Shown piece after piece: positions 14,202 through 23,919 of a stretch of 35,482 bases of DNA. Positions within the stretch are counted from its first letter, which is position 1. Each line of letters opens with the position of its first letter. The notes below the pieces were generated by a model. That model saw nothing but the letters and a program-made list of their open reading frames with translations. It made no database searches and was not told the DNA's origin. The translations under genes and the position numbers were made by a program. The stretch spans positions 1 to 35,482 of the forward strand of contig JAGBVS010000085.1 in the NCBI GenBank assembly GCA_017630195.1, read 5' to 3'. The stretch is from Bacteroidales bacterium. Its GTDB lineage: Bacteria > Bacteroidota > Bacteroidia > Bacteroidales > F082.

Positions 14202-15793
14202 CTTTCTTTTTTAGAAATTTTTACAACAATACTGAAACATAAGAGCAACAATGCCATGAACGATGCCGCTCTGTATAAATAATCGCCATGTTTTGAGTAG
14301 AAAGTCAGTTTTTCATTGGCTTTCATTATGTTAGACAAGGCATTTGGTTCCCAATAATTTGTTTTGGATACGACATCACCACGTTGATTTATGAATCCGG
14401 AAATGCCTGTATTAGCTGAGCGAGCCACGCTTCTTCTGTTTTCTATGGCTCTAAGTTTCGACATCTCGAAATGCTGTCTATGGCCAGGAGTGTCGCCCCA
14501 CCAGCCGTCGTTGGTAATAACGAACAGCAAATCAGCGCCTTCATTAACAAAGTCGGCGACATAGTCACCGAAGACAGATTCATAGCATATCATGGATGCC
14601 ACTTTATAATTTTCAAAATCTAACAAAGTGATTTTATCTTCTCTTTTCAATGTTCCTACAGTTCCGCCTAAATCTATTGCGAGATTTTTTATAGGACGGA
14701 GAATCCACCATGAAGGCATCATTTCCACACCAGGTGTCAGGCGCGATTTATGATGATATTGAATTTCATCGCTGCCGTCAATCATAAGAGCTGTGTTGTA
14801 GGAATAATAATATTTGTCCGCGTCGTAGAATTTGCGAGCCGCAAAGTCTTTCTCCTCGCCTTCTGGGACCATTCCAAGAGTGCTTGCTCCTATGACATAA
14901 GCGACGTTTCCATTGTTTTTAGAAAACATTTTCAGTCTTCTAACAGAGAAATAAGTATTGATGTTTTCGAGCCATATATTCTCATGGATAGAAGATTCCG
15001 GACTGACGACAAAGCGAGTCTTTTCGCTCATCAGAGGAGCAGCGAGACCAAGATTTCTATCTATTATCTCAGCTGCCGACAATACAAATTCCTCATGATA
15101 AGGGTCGATATTTGGCTGAACCACGACGACTTCAACATCATCGCCTCTTTCTTCATATCTATTATACATTATCTTACTGATTGTCAACGGAACAACGATA
15201 GTTAACAAAAGAAGAACTGAATATTTTGTTATTTCTTTATTATTTTTAACAACAAAAGATTTAATAAGTCTATAAGTCAAAATATTGCATAAAAGCACCC
15301 ATAATGTTCCGCCGGCGACTCCGGTAATTTCATACCATTGCACCCAAGAATGATTATGAGAAAACACATTGCCTATATTGAGCCAAGGCCAATTAAGCTG
15401 CCAGTTAAGATGCAGATTCTCAAAAGCCAAGAAGAATATTATAAGGAGGAAATAAGCGTTTTTATTTTTAAAGATATTAGTTCTTGTGAAATGATAAAGC
15501 CAGAATGTTGTCGCCATGAAGGAGCTGTTCAGCAAGATTGTCGCCACGGAACCGGCAGGCGTGCTGTTCCAAATCCACCATGTAGTGAGGCTGTTCCATA
15601 CAAGAAAAGCAAGAAATGAAAGCAGAAAAATATTGCCTTTGGCATTGTTATTTTTGTCGCCAATATAATCTTGGAGAAAAATCAGCGGCACAAAAGCGAT
15701 GAAAATCAATACTGTGACACCCTTAGTCGGCCATGCTGCAGCGAGAATCAAGCCACTCAATAAAGCCAATGAAATTTTCGTAATATTTCTCAT
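14198..15793 (-). CDS. lnt: Apolipoprotein N-acyltransferase Lnt
   Basis: A 531-aa inner-membrane enzyme adding the third acyl chain to lipoproteins. An N-terminal bundle of hydrophobic helices (about residues 5-220) precedes a periplasmic nitrilase-like domain. The catalytic triad is visible: Glu266 in VVSPESS (equivalent to E. coli Glu267), Lys349 in HHKSRLTPG and Cys403 in MICYESVFG. The DGWWGDTPGHRQH and AIENRRSVARSANTG blocks follow, and a final helix near 505-525 anchors the C-terminus. Its ATG directly abuts the holB stop (TAA then ATG), so the two are tightly coupled. Several window genes encode lipoproteins that could be substrates. Confidence 0.93.
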   Translation of the reverse strand: MRNITKISLALLSGLILAAAWPTKGVTVLIFIAFVPLIFLQDYIGDKNNNAKGNIFLLSFLAFLVWNSLTTWWIWNSTPAGSVATILLNSSFMATTFWLYHFTRTNIFKNKNAYFLLIIFFLAFENLHLNWQLNWPWLNIGNVFSHNHSWVQWYEITGVAGGTLWVLLCNILTYRLIKSFVVKNNKEITKYSVLLLLTIVVPLTISKIMYNRYEERGDDVEVVVVQPNIDPYHEEFVLSAAEIIDRNLGLAAPLMSEKTRFVVSPESSIHENIWLENINTYFSVRRLKMFSKNNGNVAYVIGASTLGMVPEGEEKDFAARKFYDADKYYYSYNTALMIDGSDEIQYHHKSRLTPGVEMMPSWWILRPIKNLAIDLGGTVGTLKREDKITLLDFENYKVASMICYESVFGDYVADFVNEGADLLFVITNDGWWGDTPGHRQHFEMSKLRAIENRRSVARSANTGISGFINQRGDVVSKTNYWEPNALSNIMKANEKLTFYSKHGDYLYRAASFMALLLLCFSIVVKISKKER

Positions 15794-16930
15794 TTACTTC
15801 ATTTTAAAATAGTTAAAGATTTTAAAACTATCATCCAAGAAAATCAGCGAAGCGCTTCCATTACGTTCAATTTGATTTATGCTTTCTTCAAAAAGTTCAA
15901 TTATCAAATCTATATTATTATTAGATATGAAAGGAGCAAAATTATTCAAGAAACCCATCTCTTCCTGACTAAGTAAAACTCTGTCTTTCAATCCATTGTT
16001 ATAAAGCAAAGAATTATGGAAGATATTAAGTCCGTAAGCGAGAAATTCTTTTTGTTTCTCTCTCACGAGAGGTTTTATATCATTAGCTATGAAGTCGATG
16101 AGTTCGGAAGCGCTGAATCTGAAGCAATAGCGCATCCATTTTTGGAAGAGTCGGAAATACAAATTATCGTCGTTGTCATCATTGACGAAGCTACGAGCTT
16201 TAATCCAGTTGCCATTAGCGAGCACTGCTGTATTATAAGCCTTGACGCTATCGCAGTGAAACTCTTGAACAAGAGCATTTTGTACTTCATCGAGTGACAA
16301 TTTAGGTATTTTCACCAATACGGTTCGAGAGCGCACTGTATTTAACAGTTCATCTTGATTTTCAGATATAAGCAAAAAGACTGTTTTTTCCGGAGGTTCT
16401 TCCAGAAGTTTAAGTAACTTATTGGCAGCCTGAATATTAAGTTTCTCAGCCATCCATATTATCGCAACTTTATATTCGGCTTCGTATGTTTTCAAGTTTA
16501 ATTTTCTTATTATCGTTGAAGCGTCACGGACATTTATCATGCCCTGTTTATTTTCAACATCAAGAAAATTATACCATGAATGCAAGTCGGCATATGTTTT
16601 AGATGAAATAAGATAATCGCGCCATTCCGTCATAAAAAGATCCGATTCTGCGTCTTTTTTAACGGATTTATTTGTCGTTGTCGGGAAAATGAAGTGTAAG
16701 TCAGGATGTGCTAAGTTATTGTATTTCTTACAAGAAGGGCACTCACCGCAGCTGTCGTTATCTTTTTTATTAGAACAATTGATATATTGAGCGTAAGCTA
16801 TAGCCAATGCTAACTTTCCTGTACCTTCGGGTCCGAGGAACAGCTGAGCATGAGCGACGCGGTTATCCTTTACACTTTGGATAAGTTTTTTCTTAATATC
16901 TTCGTGTCCAATAATTTGAGAGAACAACAT
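15794..16930 (-). CDS. holB: DNA polymerase III subunit delta' (HolB)
   Basis: A 378-aa AAA+ clamp-loader subunit. Residues 33-39 (GPEGTGK) form a P-loop followed by Leu rather than the usual Ser/Thr, consistent with delta' subunits that do not hydrolyse ATP. Cys52, Cys61, Cys64 and Cys67 form the four-cysteine zinc site. The KLLKLLEEPPEKTVFLL block is the standard delta'/DnaX signature. The SRC motif reads RSRTV, with the arginine kept and the cysteine replaced. The C-terminal collar domain is helical. It lies 13 bases after the C25 protease gene and abuts lnt, so it sits inside a mixed housekeeping/secreted-protease operon. Confidence 0.9.
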   Translation of the reverse strand: MLFSQIIGHEDIKKKLIQSVKDNRVAHAQLFLGPEGTGKLALAIAYAQYINCSNKKDNDSCGECPSCKKYNNLAHPDLHFIFPTTTNKSVKKDAESDLFMTEWRDYLISSKTYADLHSWYNFLDVENKQGMINVRDASTIIRKLNLKTYEAEYKVAIIWMAEKLNIQAANKLLKLLEEPPEKTVFLLISENQDELLNTVRSRTVLVKIPKLSLDEVQNALVQEFHCDSVKAYNTAVLANGNWIKARSFVNDDNDDNLYFRLFQKWMRYCFRFSASELIDFIANDIKPLVREKQKEFLAYGLNIFHNSLLYNNGLKDRVLLSQEEMGFLNNFAPFISNNNIDLIIELFEESINQIERNGSASLIFLDDSFKIFNYFKMK

Positions 16931-16943
16931 TACTTAACTATTA

Positions 16944-19900
16944 TTATTTCTTAATAAATTTTTTCGTTGACACATTATTATTAACATCTATCGAGCGAAT
17001 CATGTAAATGCCGCTTGAGAGATTGTCGATTTCTATTACAGAAGAAGATTGCATTTCTGAAGAAACAACTTTTCTTCCCATCATATCATATATTTCAACT
17101 TCTTGAATGTCATCGCCATCCACGACAATATAATTATTTGCCGGATTAGGATAAACATCGAAGTCTTTCTTTTCAGTATAAGATTCCACGCCTAAGACTA
17201 TTGTATTGCCAGGAAAAACAACGTCGTCGAGCCAGCATCTGTCGGAACCATCTTTGTCTCTTTTATTTTTGTCGTATCGCCATTCAAAGATGTGCATACC
17301 TTTATTTACTTCATAAACAGCCTTGGTCCAGTCTATTTCACCACTCCATCTGTCCATAAGTTCTCCGTCGATGTAGAATACCAAATAGTCGCAACGAAGT
17401 TCTGTTGATGTCTTATATTGGAAAGAAATCTCACCATCAGTAGTTGTCTCTACTTCAATGAGAAGCGATGTTATTTCGTCATCATCGATATGGCCTGATT
17501 CAGCGCAATAGTCACCGGTATAAGATTGCTCTTTAGTTACAATCCAAGGCAAATCGTAATCAAATTTCCATTGTAATTTAGAGAAATTGCCTGTTTCAAA
17601 GTCTTCTTTAATTGTTCCTACTGTAAATTTAAGGTCTTTTTCTATCTCATACATTCCCGATGTCAACTTGATTTTTGTTACAAATTGTTCACCGTCAGGA
17701 GTATTTTCATCGATGACGAGAGTCAATGTAGCGTTCAATTCTTCATTTACATCGAGGCTTTCAACTTCAATGGTATTTTCTTCGAATGCTGCATATTGAT
17801 TTGACAAACTTCCTTCAATAACAACATTTCCAGATTTACTATGACCTATATTTTTTCCTTTAACATGAATTTGTATTGTTTCTCCATTATTGACGAAACC
17901 ATCGTTATCGCCCAAATAATCATCAAACGACAACTCTTTGATTTCGAACACCGGAGCAGAAGCTCTATAAACCAATTCCTGAGACCATGTGTTGTTTCCA
18001 TCGGTGCAAGTCACTGTGAAATAGATATAATCTTGGTCAGCGACATTTTCTTTGACTTTAAATGAGAAAGCGTTAGTAATGTCTTTAGAAGAATTAGCAT
18101 CTACATTGCCGACCGATGTTTCAGCATCTATCATTTCAATAAATTCTGATGTTGTTATCAATGTTGCGCTAACATTTTCAGCCTTGACATTTCCAGGGTT
18201 GAAGAATACGATGTCAAATTCGACATTTTCTCCGAAATCCAATTTTCCATTGTCGTTACCTTCTTTATCGATTATCATTATTTCTTCAGCGAACACATGA
18301 GCAGTATTAGGTTCGACCACTGTGACATCATAAGTCTGACACCAAGCGTTAGGGCCTGTTATTATAAGTTTCAAGGTACCGCTAACGTTAAGAGGCTCAG
18401 TAAATTCAAGAGTTGTTTTACCATTATTGTCAGTCATGCCGAATGCCAAGAGTTGTTCGCCATTGAACAAGCTGCATCTGAAATTACTTTGATCAGAGCC
18501 ATTTTTTTCAATGAGTATCTCTGTTGAAGTAGCGCCTTTGATGATAGCTGGAGCATATTTTATCTCAGGTATGAAAGGTTCGTCGAGCCATGGACACACA
18601 GCGACATCGCCTAAGATATTGATACAATAGTAATTCCAGCGAAGTGCGCCGTTTTCACCCCACATTTCTGTAATGTATGGAGCTGACTGTATTTTCATTT
18701 CGACAAAAGCTGTTCCTATGTAAGGTATTCTGTCGTTATAATAAGAATCGATAAATTCACGGTGCAAGTGACGAGCCGGGCCGTCGCCCCATGGAATATA
18801 CCAACCATAACGAGAGTTACCTGTTGTAGCGACGAAACCTGTTGAGACATTCACCAAACGCTCTAACATACAAGTCCTTGTAAAGTCGCCGCAGATACAT
18901 CCATGAGAATGGAAGAAGTTGTAGTTATGATTAACACCATCGAGTTTTCTGAATGAATCATCATCTGTTGATTCGGTGTACCAGCCTGCCACATAGTTAA
19001 AATCGGCATGACCAACGTGATGAACATAGCCACCTCCGACTTCGTTGATTTTATTTCTAAATATTGTTCCGCTCCATCCTGACGGGCCGTTAGCATAAAT
19101 ACGATGGTAAGTATAATCTTCCGGTATGCCTATTGTCGTGTAATTATCCTCGTCCTGTTCTCCAATGAGAAGTTCTAAGTCGGTGCTGCCATAATAGCCG
19201 TCGCCAAGATGTTCTCCACCTAAAACAATATCATTAAACTCGCCTAAGACCGGATTTGACTGATATTCCAAAGTCTTGTGCATCATATTGTTTAATTGAG
19301 TTTCATTATTGAAAGGCATACGGCCGATAGCAAGTTCTGGCAACAAATCGTCTTCGCCAATTTCTCCCCATCGCTCATCATCGTCGTCATTCCAAGTGCC
19401 ATCGAGACAGACATAATACATATCAGCAGGAAGATCATCTTTATATTCATCATTCACGCGACAATACAATCCGCGATAAGGAACAACTTTAGAGTCACCG
19501 CCGAGAAGCACCATCATAATGCCTTCGTTTTCATATTCATGTTTGATGAAATAACGAATCTGTTCTTGTTCATCACGACCATAATAATATGAATTGTAAA
19601 TATCTTCCAAAGCGACTACTTTAGTTCTTATTCCTCGTGCACCATAGAATGCCTTATATTCGTCAAAATGAGAGACCCATTCTTCAGGAGTTATCACCAA
19701 CAACTCATAACCATCTAATTTTCTTTGTTTTGAGTTATCAGAATATAAACCTATAGATTCTGGATTTTGTGCGAGACGTTGGACGCGAGCCTGCACTTCA
19801 GGCGAAACATTTAACATCTTGCTTTTATCATCTCTTGATGAAGAATAAGTCACACGCACTGTAACAGATTGAGCGTATGACACTTTGCCTTCCGATGGGA

Positions 19901-20351
19901 TATATCTCACTGGAGTAAAGCCTGAGAATGCGAATGAATATCCGTTTAGATATTGTGTTTTCACTTTTGATTTATAATCGGAAGGATATATTTCTTTTGA
20001 AGCATAAATGCTTTCGTTTTTTTCAAAAGGAATTTCCTCTGTCACAGACAATGGACGAGGTGACTGATAAGGATATAGAAGATGATAGCCTTCTACATCA
20101 ATGTAGTTAGAATATTCTATTTCAATGTCTTGAGCTTCTGTATTTTGAGGCAGCAAAAGAGATATTGAATGCCACGGAAGCGTAGGGTTTCCTGTTTCGC
20201 CTCTTTGAATACAGTTGTCGAATTTTATTTGTTCGTAGCCTTGATATTCTTCAAATGAAGGATTTGAAAAATAAAAGGTTTTCTCTATGACCTGAGCGGA
20301 CACAGAGAAAACCATCATTATTATACTTAATGTTAATAGAAGTTTTTTCAT
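16944..20351 (-). CDS. Gingipain-like C25 cysteine protease with T9SS sorting domain
   Basis: An 1135-aa secreted protease. The signal peptide is MKKLLLTLSIIMMVFSVSAQ. A propeptide-like region runs to about 225 and the peptidase C25 domain spans about 235-600. The catalytic dyad is His448 in HHVGHAD, matching the gingipain 'GHG' His, and Cys485 in HGCICGDF, matching the gingipain 'ACVNGDF' Cys. Beta-sandwich domains follow. The last ~75 residues are a T9SS type A sorting domain (VYPNPANNYIVV, IYDMMGRKVVSS, LSSGIYMIRS, KKFIKK). It should be exported by T9SS and displayed or released at the cell surface. Cleavage specificity (Arg or Lys) cannot be called. No separate promoter is visible in the 55-base gap after lysS. 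Confidence 0.9.
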   Translation of the reverse strand: MKKLLLTLSIIMMVFSVSAQVIEKTFYFSNPSFEEYQGYEQIKFDNCIQRGETGNPTLPWHSISLLLPQNTEAQDIEIEYSNYIDVEGYHLLYPYQSPRPLSVTEEIPFEKNESIYASKEIYPSDYKSKVKTQYLNGYSFAFSGFTPVRYIPSEGKVSYAQSVTVRVTYSSSRDDKSKMLNVSPEVQARVQRLAQNPESIGLYSDNSKQRKLDGYELLVITPEEWVSHFDEYKAFYGARGIRTKVVALEDIYNSYYYGRDEQEQIRYFIKHEYENEGIMMVLLGGDSKVVPYRGLYCRVNDEYKDDLPADMYYVCLDGTWNDDDDERWGEIGEDDLLPELAIGRMPFNNETQLNNMMHKTLEYQSNPVLGEFNDIVLGGEHLGDGYYGSTDLELLIGEQDEDNYTTIGIPEDYTYHRIYANGPSGWSGTIFRNKINEVGGGYVHHVGHADFNYVAGWYTESTDDDSFRKLDGVNHNYNFFHSHGCICGDFTRTCMLERLVNVSTGFVATTGNSRYGWYIPWGDGPARHLHREFIDSYYNDRIPYIGTAFVEMKIQSAPYITEMWGENGALRWNYYCINILGDVAVCPWLDEPFIPEIKYAPAIIKGATSTEILIEKNGSDQSNFRCSLFNGEQLLAFGMTDNNGKTTLEFTEPLNVSGTLKLIITGPNAWCQTYDVTVVEPNTAHVFAEEIMIIDKEGNDNGKLDFGENVEFDIVFFNPGNVKAENVSATLITTSEFIEMIDAETSVGNVDANSSKDITNAFSFKVKENVADQDYIYFTVTCTDGNNTWSQELVYRASAPVFEIKELSFDDYLGDNDGFVNNGETIQIHVKGKNIGHSKSGNVVIEGSLSNQYAAFEENTIEVESLDVNEELNATLTLVIDENTPDGEQFVTKIKLTSGMYEIEKDLKFTVGTIKEDFETGNFSKLQWKFDYDLPWIVTKEQSYTGDYCAESGHIDDDEITSLLIEVETTTDGEISFQYKTSTELRCDYLVFYIDGELMDRWSGEIDWTKAVYEVNKGMHIFEWRYDKNKRDKDGSDRCWLDDVVFPGNTIVLGVESYTEKKDFDVYPNPANNYIVVDGDDIQEVEIYDMMGRKVVSSEMQSSSVIEIDNLSSGIYMIRSIDVNNNVSTKKFIKK

Positions 20352-20406
20352 ATAACAGTTTCTTGTATGTAATTGGTATTATGCATTATAAATTACTAAT
20401 TATGAA
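20352..20406. other. Short lysS-C25 protease spacer
   Basis: This 55-base gap carries AT-rich repeat-like text (AATTCATAATTAGTAATTTA on the minus strand) just after the lysS stop. No -7 element or terminator is visible, so the protease is likely transcribed by read-through from lysS. Confidence 0.5.
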
Positions 20407-22128
20407 TTAAGCATTACTTTCAATCCATTGTGTTACTTCTTCTAATTGAAGAGCTGGTACATCCATCTTATTTTTCTTGCGGAGGCCGTTGAGTTTTTCA
20501 CGGAGCGCCGCTGGTTTCTCAGCCTTCATCATATCTACTGAAGTATAGCCAGCCTTGATAAGAACTTGAGCCCATACTTCCGGAACACCTATTGCCATAA
20601 AGTCTTGTTCTGTAGCGACTTTCTTAACTTTTTCAGGACGCATTGTTGGGAAGAAGAGAACTTCTTGAATTGCGAGCTGACCTGTAAGCAACATGACAAG
20701 GCGGTCGATACCGATACCCATACCTGATGTTGGAGGCATACCGTATTCCATAGCGCGTAAGAAGTCTTGGTCGATGAACATAGCTTCGTTGTCGCCGCGT
20801 TCTGAGAGTTTCATTTGTTCTTCAAAACGAGCGCGTTGGTCGATAGGGTCGTTCAACTCAGTATAAGCGTTAGCGAGTTCCTTGCCGTTGACCATCAATT
20901 CAAAACGTTCTGTGAGTTCTGGATTCTCGCGGTGACGTTTACATAATGGCGACATTTCAACTGGGTAATCGGTGATGAAAGTAGGTTGGATATATGTGCC
21001 TTCGCATTTTGCTCCGAAGATTTCATCGATGAGTTTGCCTTTACCCATTGTGTCGTCGATTTCGATATCGAGGTTTTTACATACTTCACGAAGTTGAGCT
21101 TCGTCCATTCCTGTGATATCGACGCCAGTCTTTTCTTTGATAGAGTCAATCATAGAGATGCGTTTGAAAGGACGTTTGAAGCAGATTTCGTTGTCGCCGA
21201 CTTTCACTGTGTCAGTGCCGAACACTTCTGTAACAACGCGTTCAATCATTCTTTCTGTGAAGTCCATCATCCAGATGTAGTCTTTATAAGCGACGTAGAT
21301 TTCCATACATGTGAACTCAGGGTTGTGAGTGCGGTCCATACCTTCGTTGCGGAAATTACGTGAGAACTCATAAACACCGTCGAAGCCGCCAACGATAAGA
21401 CGTTTGAGGTAAAGCTCGTTAGCGATACGCATGTACATAGGAATGTCGAGAGCGTTGTGGTGTGTGATGAAAGGACGAGCTGTTGCGCCGCCAGGGATTG
21501 ATTGCAAGATTGGAGTTTCAACTTCTAAGTAGCCGCTTTCATTAAAGAAGTTACGCATTGAGTTGATGATTTTAGTACGAGCGATGAAGATGTTTTTCAC
21601 GTTTTCGTTAACTACCAAGTCAACATAACGCATACGATAACGTTGTTCTGGATCTGTGAAAGCGTCGTAGATGACACCGTCTTTTTCTTTTACGATAGGA
21701 AGTGGACGTAATGACTTGCTGAGCACTGTCAATTCTTTAACGTGTATTGACACTTCGCCAGCTTGTGTGCGGAACACGAAGCCCTTTACACCGATAAAAT
21801 CGCCGATGTCTAAGAGACGTTTGAATACGACGTTATATAAAGTCTTATCCTCGCCTGGGCAAATCTCGTCGCGTTTGATATAAATCTGAACGCGTCCGTG
21901 AGCGTCTTGAAGCTCGCAGAAAGAAGCAGCTCCCATGATACGACGGCTCATGATACGACCGCCGATGCTGACGTTCTCGAATTTTGACAAGTCGTTGTCA
22001 TCAAATTCTTCAGCGATTTGCGCTGTATTTACATTAACTTCAAAAGCTGCTTGAGGATAAGGATTGATACCTAATTTGTACAACTCATTCAAAGAGTTCC
22101 TTCTTATTTGTTCTTGTTCGCTTAACAT
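20407..22128 (-). CDS. lysS: Lysyl-tRNA synthetase, class II
   Basis: A 573-aa class II synthetase charging tRNA-Lys. An N-terminal OB-fold anticodon-binding domain lies at about 45-150 ([22 protein letters not shown]). Motif 1 lies around [20 protein letters not shown], motif 2 is [20 protein letters not shown] and motif 3 is [18 protein letters not shown]-terminal extension of about 70 residues beyond motif 3 (from [11 protein letters not shown], with a helical [17 protein letters not shown] segment) is longer than in E. coli LysS but usual in Bacteroidales. It is the first gene of the long minus-strand unit that includes the C25 protease, holB, lnt, dus and GT9. Confidence 0.96.
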   Translation of the reverse strand: MLSEQEQIRRNSLNELYKLGINPYPQAAFEVNVNTAQIAEEFDDNDLSKFENVSIGGRIMSRRIMGAASFCELQDAHGRVQIYIKRDEICPGEDKTLYNVVFKRLLDIGDFIGVKGFVFRTQAGEVSIHVKELTVLSKSLRPLPIVKEKDGVIYDAFTDPEQRYRMRYVDLVVNENVKNIFIARTKIINSMRNFFNESGYLEVETPILQSIPGGATARPFITHHNALDIPMYMRIANELYLKRLIVGGFDGVYEFSRNFRNEGMDRTHNPEFTCMEIYVAYKDYIWMMDFTERMIERVVTEVFGTDTVKVGDNEICFKRPFKRISMIDSIKEKTGVDITGMDEAQLREVCKNLDIEIDDTMGKGKLIDEIFGAKCEGTYIQPTFITDYPVEMSPLCKRHRENPELTERFELMVNGKELANAYTELNDPIDQRARFEEQMKLSERGDNEAMFIDQDFLRAMEYGMPPTSGMGIGIDRLVMLLTGQLAIQEVLFFPTMRPEKVKKVATEQDFMAIGVPEVWAQVLIKAGYTSVDMMKAEKPAALREKLNGLRKKNKMDVPALQLEEVTQWIESNA

Positions 22129-22163
22129 AATATATTGATTTTCTTATTTGGCTATAAAACTTG

Positions 22164-22171
22164 CAAATATA
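22164..22171 (-). promoter_or_regulatory. -7 element for lysS
   Basis: TATATTTG on the minus strand matches TAnnTTTG exactly and is followed by C, 35 bases upstream of the lysS start at 22128. It probably drives the whole lysS-to-GT9 unit. Confidence 0.6.
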
Positions 22172-22180
22172 AGAAAAAAA

Positions 22181-22229
22181 GGCTAATGGCTAAAGACTAA
22201 TGACTAAAGTTTTTTAATTCCTAATTACC
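22181..22229. repeat. Repeat block spanning the beta-helix gene stop codon
   Basis: On the minus strand GTAATTAGGAATTAA encodes the end and stop (V-I-R-N-stop) of the beta-helix gene. It is followed by ACTTTAGTCATTAGTC and TTTAGCCATTAGCC, two similar units. It is related to the AATTAGG and CTTTAG repeats elsewhere in the window. Confidence 0.65.
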
Positions 22230-23674
22230 TTAACCGTTTCTCCATTGATGTTAAAGAAATATATGCCAGGATTGTAGTTTGAGATATTGATTTCAATCTC
22301 TTCAGAAGTTATTTCAATTTCTTCGACTAACATTCCGAGACAATTGAAGATTCTAATCACTGAAGGCTGACAGCTGACAGCTGAAACTTTTACAACATCT
22401 TTTGCCGGATTTGGATAGATGGAGATATTGTCACTTGTTTTTTCGGTAATGCTTAGAATGTTTTCAAAATCATCAAAAACGGGAAGTCCCATATTATCGA
22501 AGTCCATTCCTGTATCACTCCAATTCAAACATGAATAACCTTCATTATTAAGATGTTCAACACCCAAGTTCAATGCTTCAATAAGATTGTCCGTCGTGTT
22601 TTCATTATAAACTATAGACTCCTTCAATTGCCAATAATCATTTTCATCGAAATAATAGTAGGTATTTTCAACAATACCGTCATTATTACTGACAGCTTCA
22701 TCGTCAAAATCGTGGATAATATCATCAGGGAATCCATCAATATAAATATCTCTGTTGAAATAGCAATTTCTTATCGTTCCGAAATTACTACTTGCTATGC
22801 CATTTCTTGATATTGTTCCACCAACTGGAATAGGTGAGTCAACTAATGACTTAATATGTATGTAGCAATTTTCAATTTTACAGTTTGTCGCATTCCACCT
22901 AACAAATCCTATGCTTTCATTCCAAGCCAAATGTGATTTATCTATTATTATGGCACAATTATAAATATGAGAGTTATCTTGAATATCGCCGATGCCATAA
23001 CTATATATTGCATTCGAATGAACTTCGTTTTCGTCAAGAAGACTTGGAATATGTAGCATGCAGTTGCTGATAGTAGTTTCGTGTATCCCATAAATTAAAG
23101 GAGACATATTTCCCTCTGAGATTAAAAACTCACATTCAAAGAAACATTGATTAATAGTGCTATTGAAAGCGTTATATGCAAGAATTCCTGCTGCTCCTCG
23201 ACCTTTATAATAAGCATTTCTAAATATTACATTTTCTATTGTGGCATTATCTAAATTGCAGAAGAAACCTCTAGTTGAGTTGTAGTAGGGAGGATTGTCT
23301 GTCAATACAATATGGTTGATTACATATCCTTTACCATCAAATTTGCCATTAAACGAACCGTCATTATTGATCCCTGCTATAGAAAACCATTTTGCGCCAG
23401 ACAAGTCTATGTCGTTTTCCAATATGATTGTAACGTCTTCGAAATTTGTAGCTTCATTACCATACATACCGTTACTTACAGCACTAAGCCATGCCAGAGC
23501 TTCAGCAGAATGAATATGAATATTTCCATTGTCATCAACAACATAACCTTCGGGTTGAGAAGTGACGATGTCGGTCCAGAAAACTTCTGGATCTATAGGA
23601 TAGCTTTGCAAGTTTTGAGATTTCAAATGTAGCATTCCGCATACAAATAGTGCAAGTAATAGCGTTTTTTTCAT
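22214..23674 (-). CDS. T9SS-exported beta-helix protein
   Basis: A 486-aa secreted protein. The signal peptide is MKKTLLLALFVCGMLHLKSQ. Residues about 40-330 repeat short strands of the type 'I.N.IF.NA', 'I.NC.F', 'ISNCMLHI' and 'IRNCYFNR', the signature of a right-handed parallel beta-helix similar to polysaccharide-binding or lyase-like folds. I see no catalytic motif. The C-terminal ~75 residues are a T9SS type A domain (ISIYPNPAKDVVKVS, IRIFNCLGMLVEEI, ISNYNPGIYFFNI, VKVIRN). A GCTGACA/GCTGACA/GCTGAA direct repeat (about 22367-22387) lies within the sorting-domain codons. No promoter was recognised; a tandem 15-base repeat is present in the leader. Confidence 0.85.
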   Translation of the reverse strand: MKKTLLLALFVCGMLHLKSQNLQSYPIDPEVFWTDIVTSQPEGYVVDDNGNIHIHSAEALAWLSAVSNGMYGNEATNFEDVTIILENDIDLSGAKWFSIAGINNDGSFNGKFDGKGYVINHIVLTDNPPYYNSTRGFFCNLDNATIENVIFRNAYYKGRGAAGILAYNAFNSTINQCFFECEFLISEGNMSPLIYGIHETTISNCMLHIPSLLDENEVHSNAIYSYGIGDIQDNSHIYNCAIIIDKSHLAWNESIGFVRWNATNCKIENCYIHIKSLVDSPIPVGGTISRNGIASSNFGTIRNCYFNRDIYIDGFPDDIIHDFDDEAVSNNDGIVENTYYYFDENDYWQLKESIVYNENTTDNLIEALNLGVEHLNNEGYSCLNWSDTGMDFDNMGLPVFDDFENILSITEKTSDNISIYPNPAKDVVKVSAVSCQPSVIRIFNCLGMLVEEIEITSEEIEINISNYNPGIYFFNINGETVKVIRN

Positions 23675-23687
23675 GGTAATAAATTTA

Positions 23688-23717
23688 AGGTGGATTCTAT
23701 TTAGGTGGGTTCTATTT
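23688..23717. repeat. Tandem 15-base repeat in the leader of the beta-helix gene
   Basis: AGGTGGATTCTATTT (23688-23702) is followed directly by AGGTGGGTTCTATTT (23703-23717), one mismatch in 15. It lies 14 bases upstream of the start codon at 23674, in the presumed 5' leader. Confidence 0.8.
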
Positions 23718-23845
23718 ATTATAATCCGAATACATGTTCTATCCTGCTCGGTCTTTAATCTAATATCCTATCTAATGGTCGCTGATGTTGTAAGCCTTTA
23801 CTAAAGTTTTTTGGGAAATAGAAAATTATTGTTGGTTAATAAAAT

Positions 23846-23892
23846 GAGCCACGAGCTTTGAGATTAACAAAAACTCTCATTACTCATGGCTC
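23846..23892 (-). terminator. Large hairpin after the STAS gene (probable operon end)
   Basis: GAGCCACGAG (23846-23855) pairs with CTCATGGCTC (23883-23892), with one wobble or mismatch depending on strand. An inner TGAGA/TCTCA stem (23859-23863 with 23875-23879) is nested inside. It lies 28 bases past the STAS stop and has only a weak T-rich tail, so it is either a terminator or an RNA-stabilising 3' structure. The right arm is part of a CTCATTACTCA direct repeat. Confidence 0.55.
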
Positions 23893-23919
23893 ATTACTCA
23901 CAGCTTGTCAACCGAAAAA

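Noticed and set aside
16814..16834. HolB P-loop with Leu in place of Ser/Thr as a damaged gene
   Set aside because: Delta' subunits need not hydrolyse ATP and often have altered P-loops; the rest of the protein is intact.
20986..21363. A 125-aa open frame antisense to lysS
   Set aside because: It is a shadow of the lysS reading frame, with His/Cys/Phe-rich composition and no domain or leader of its own.
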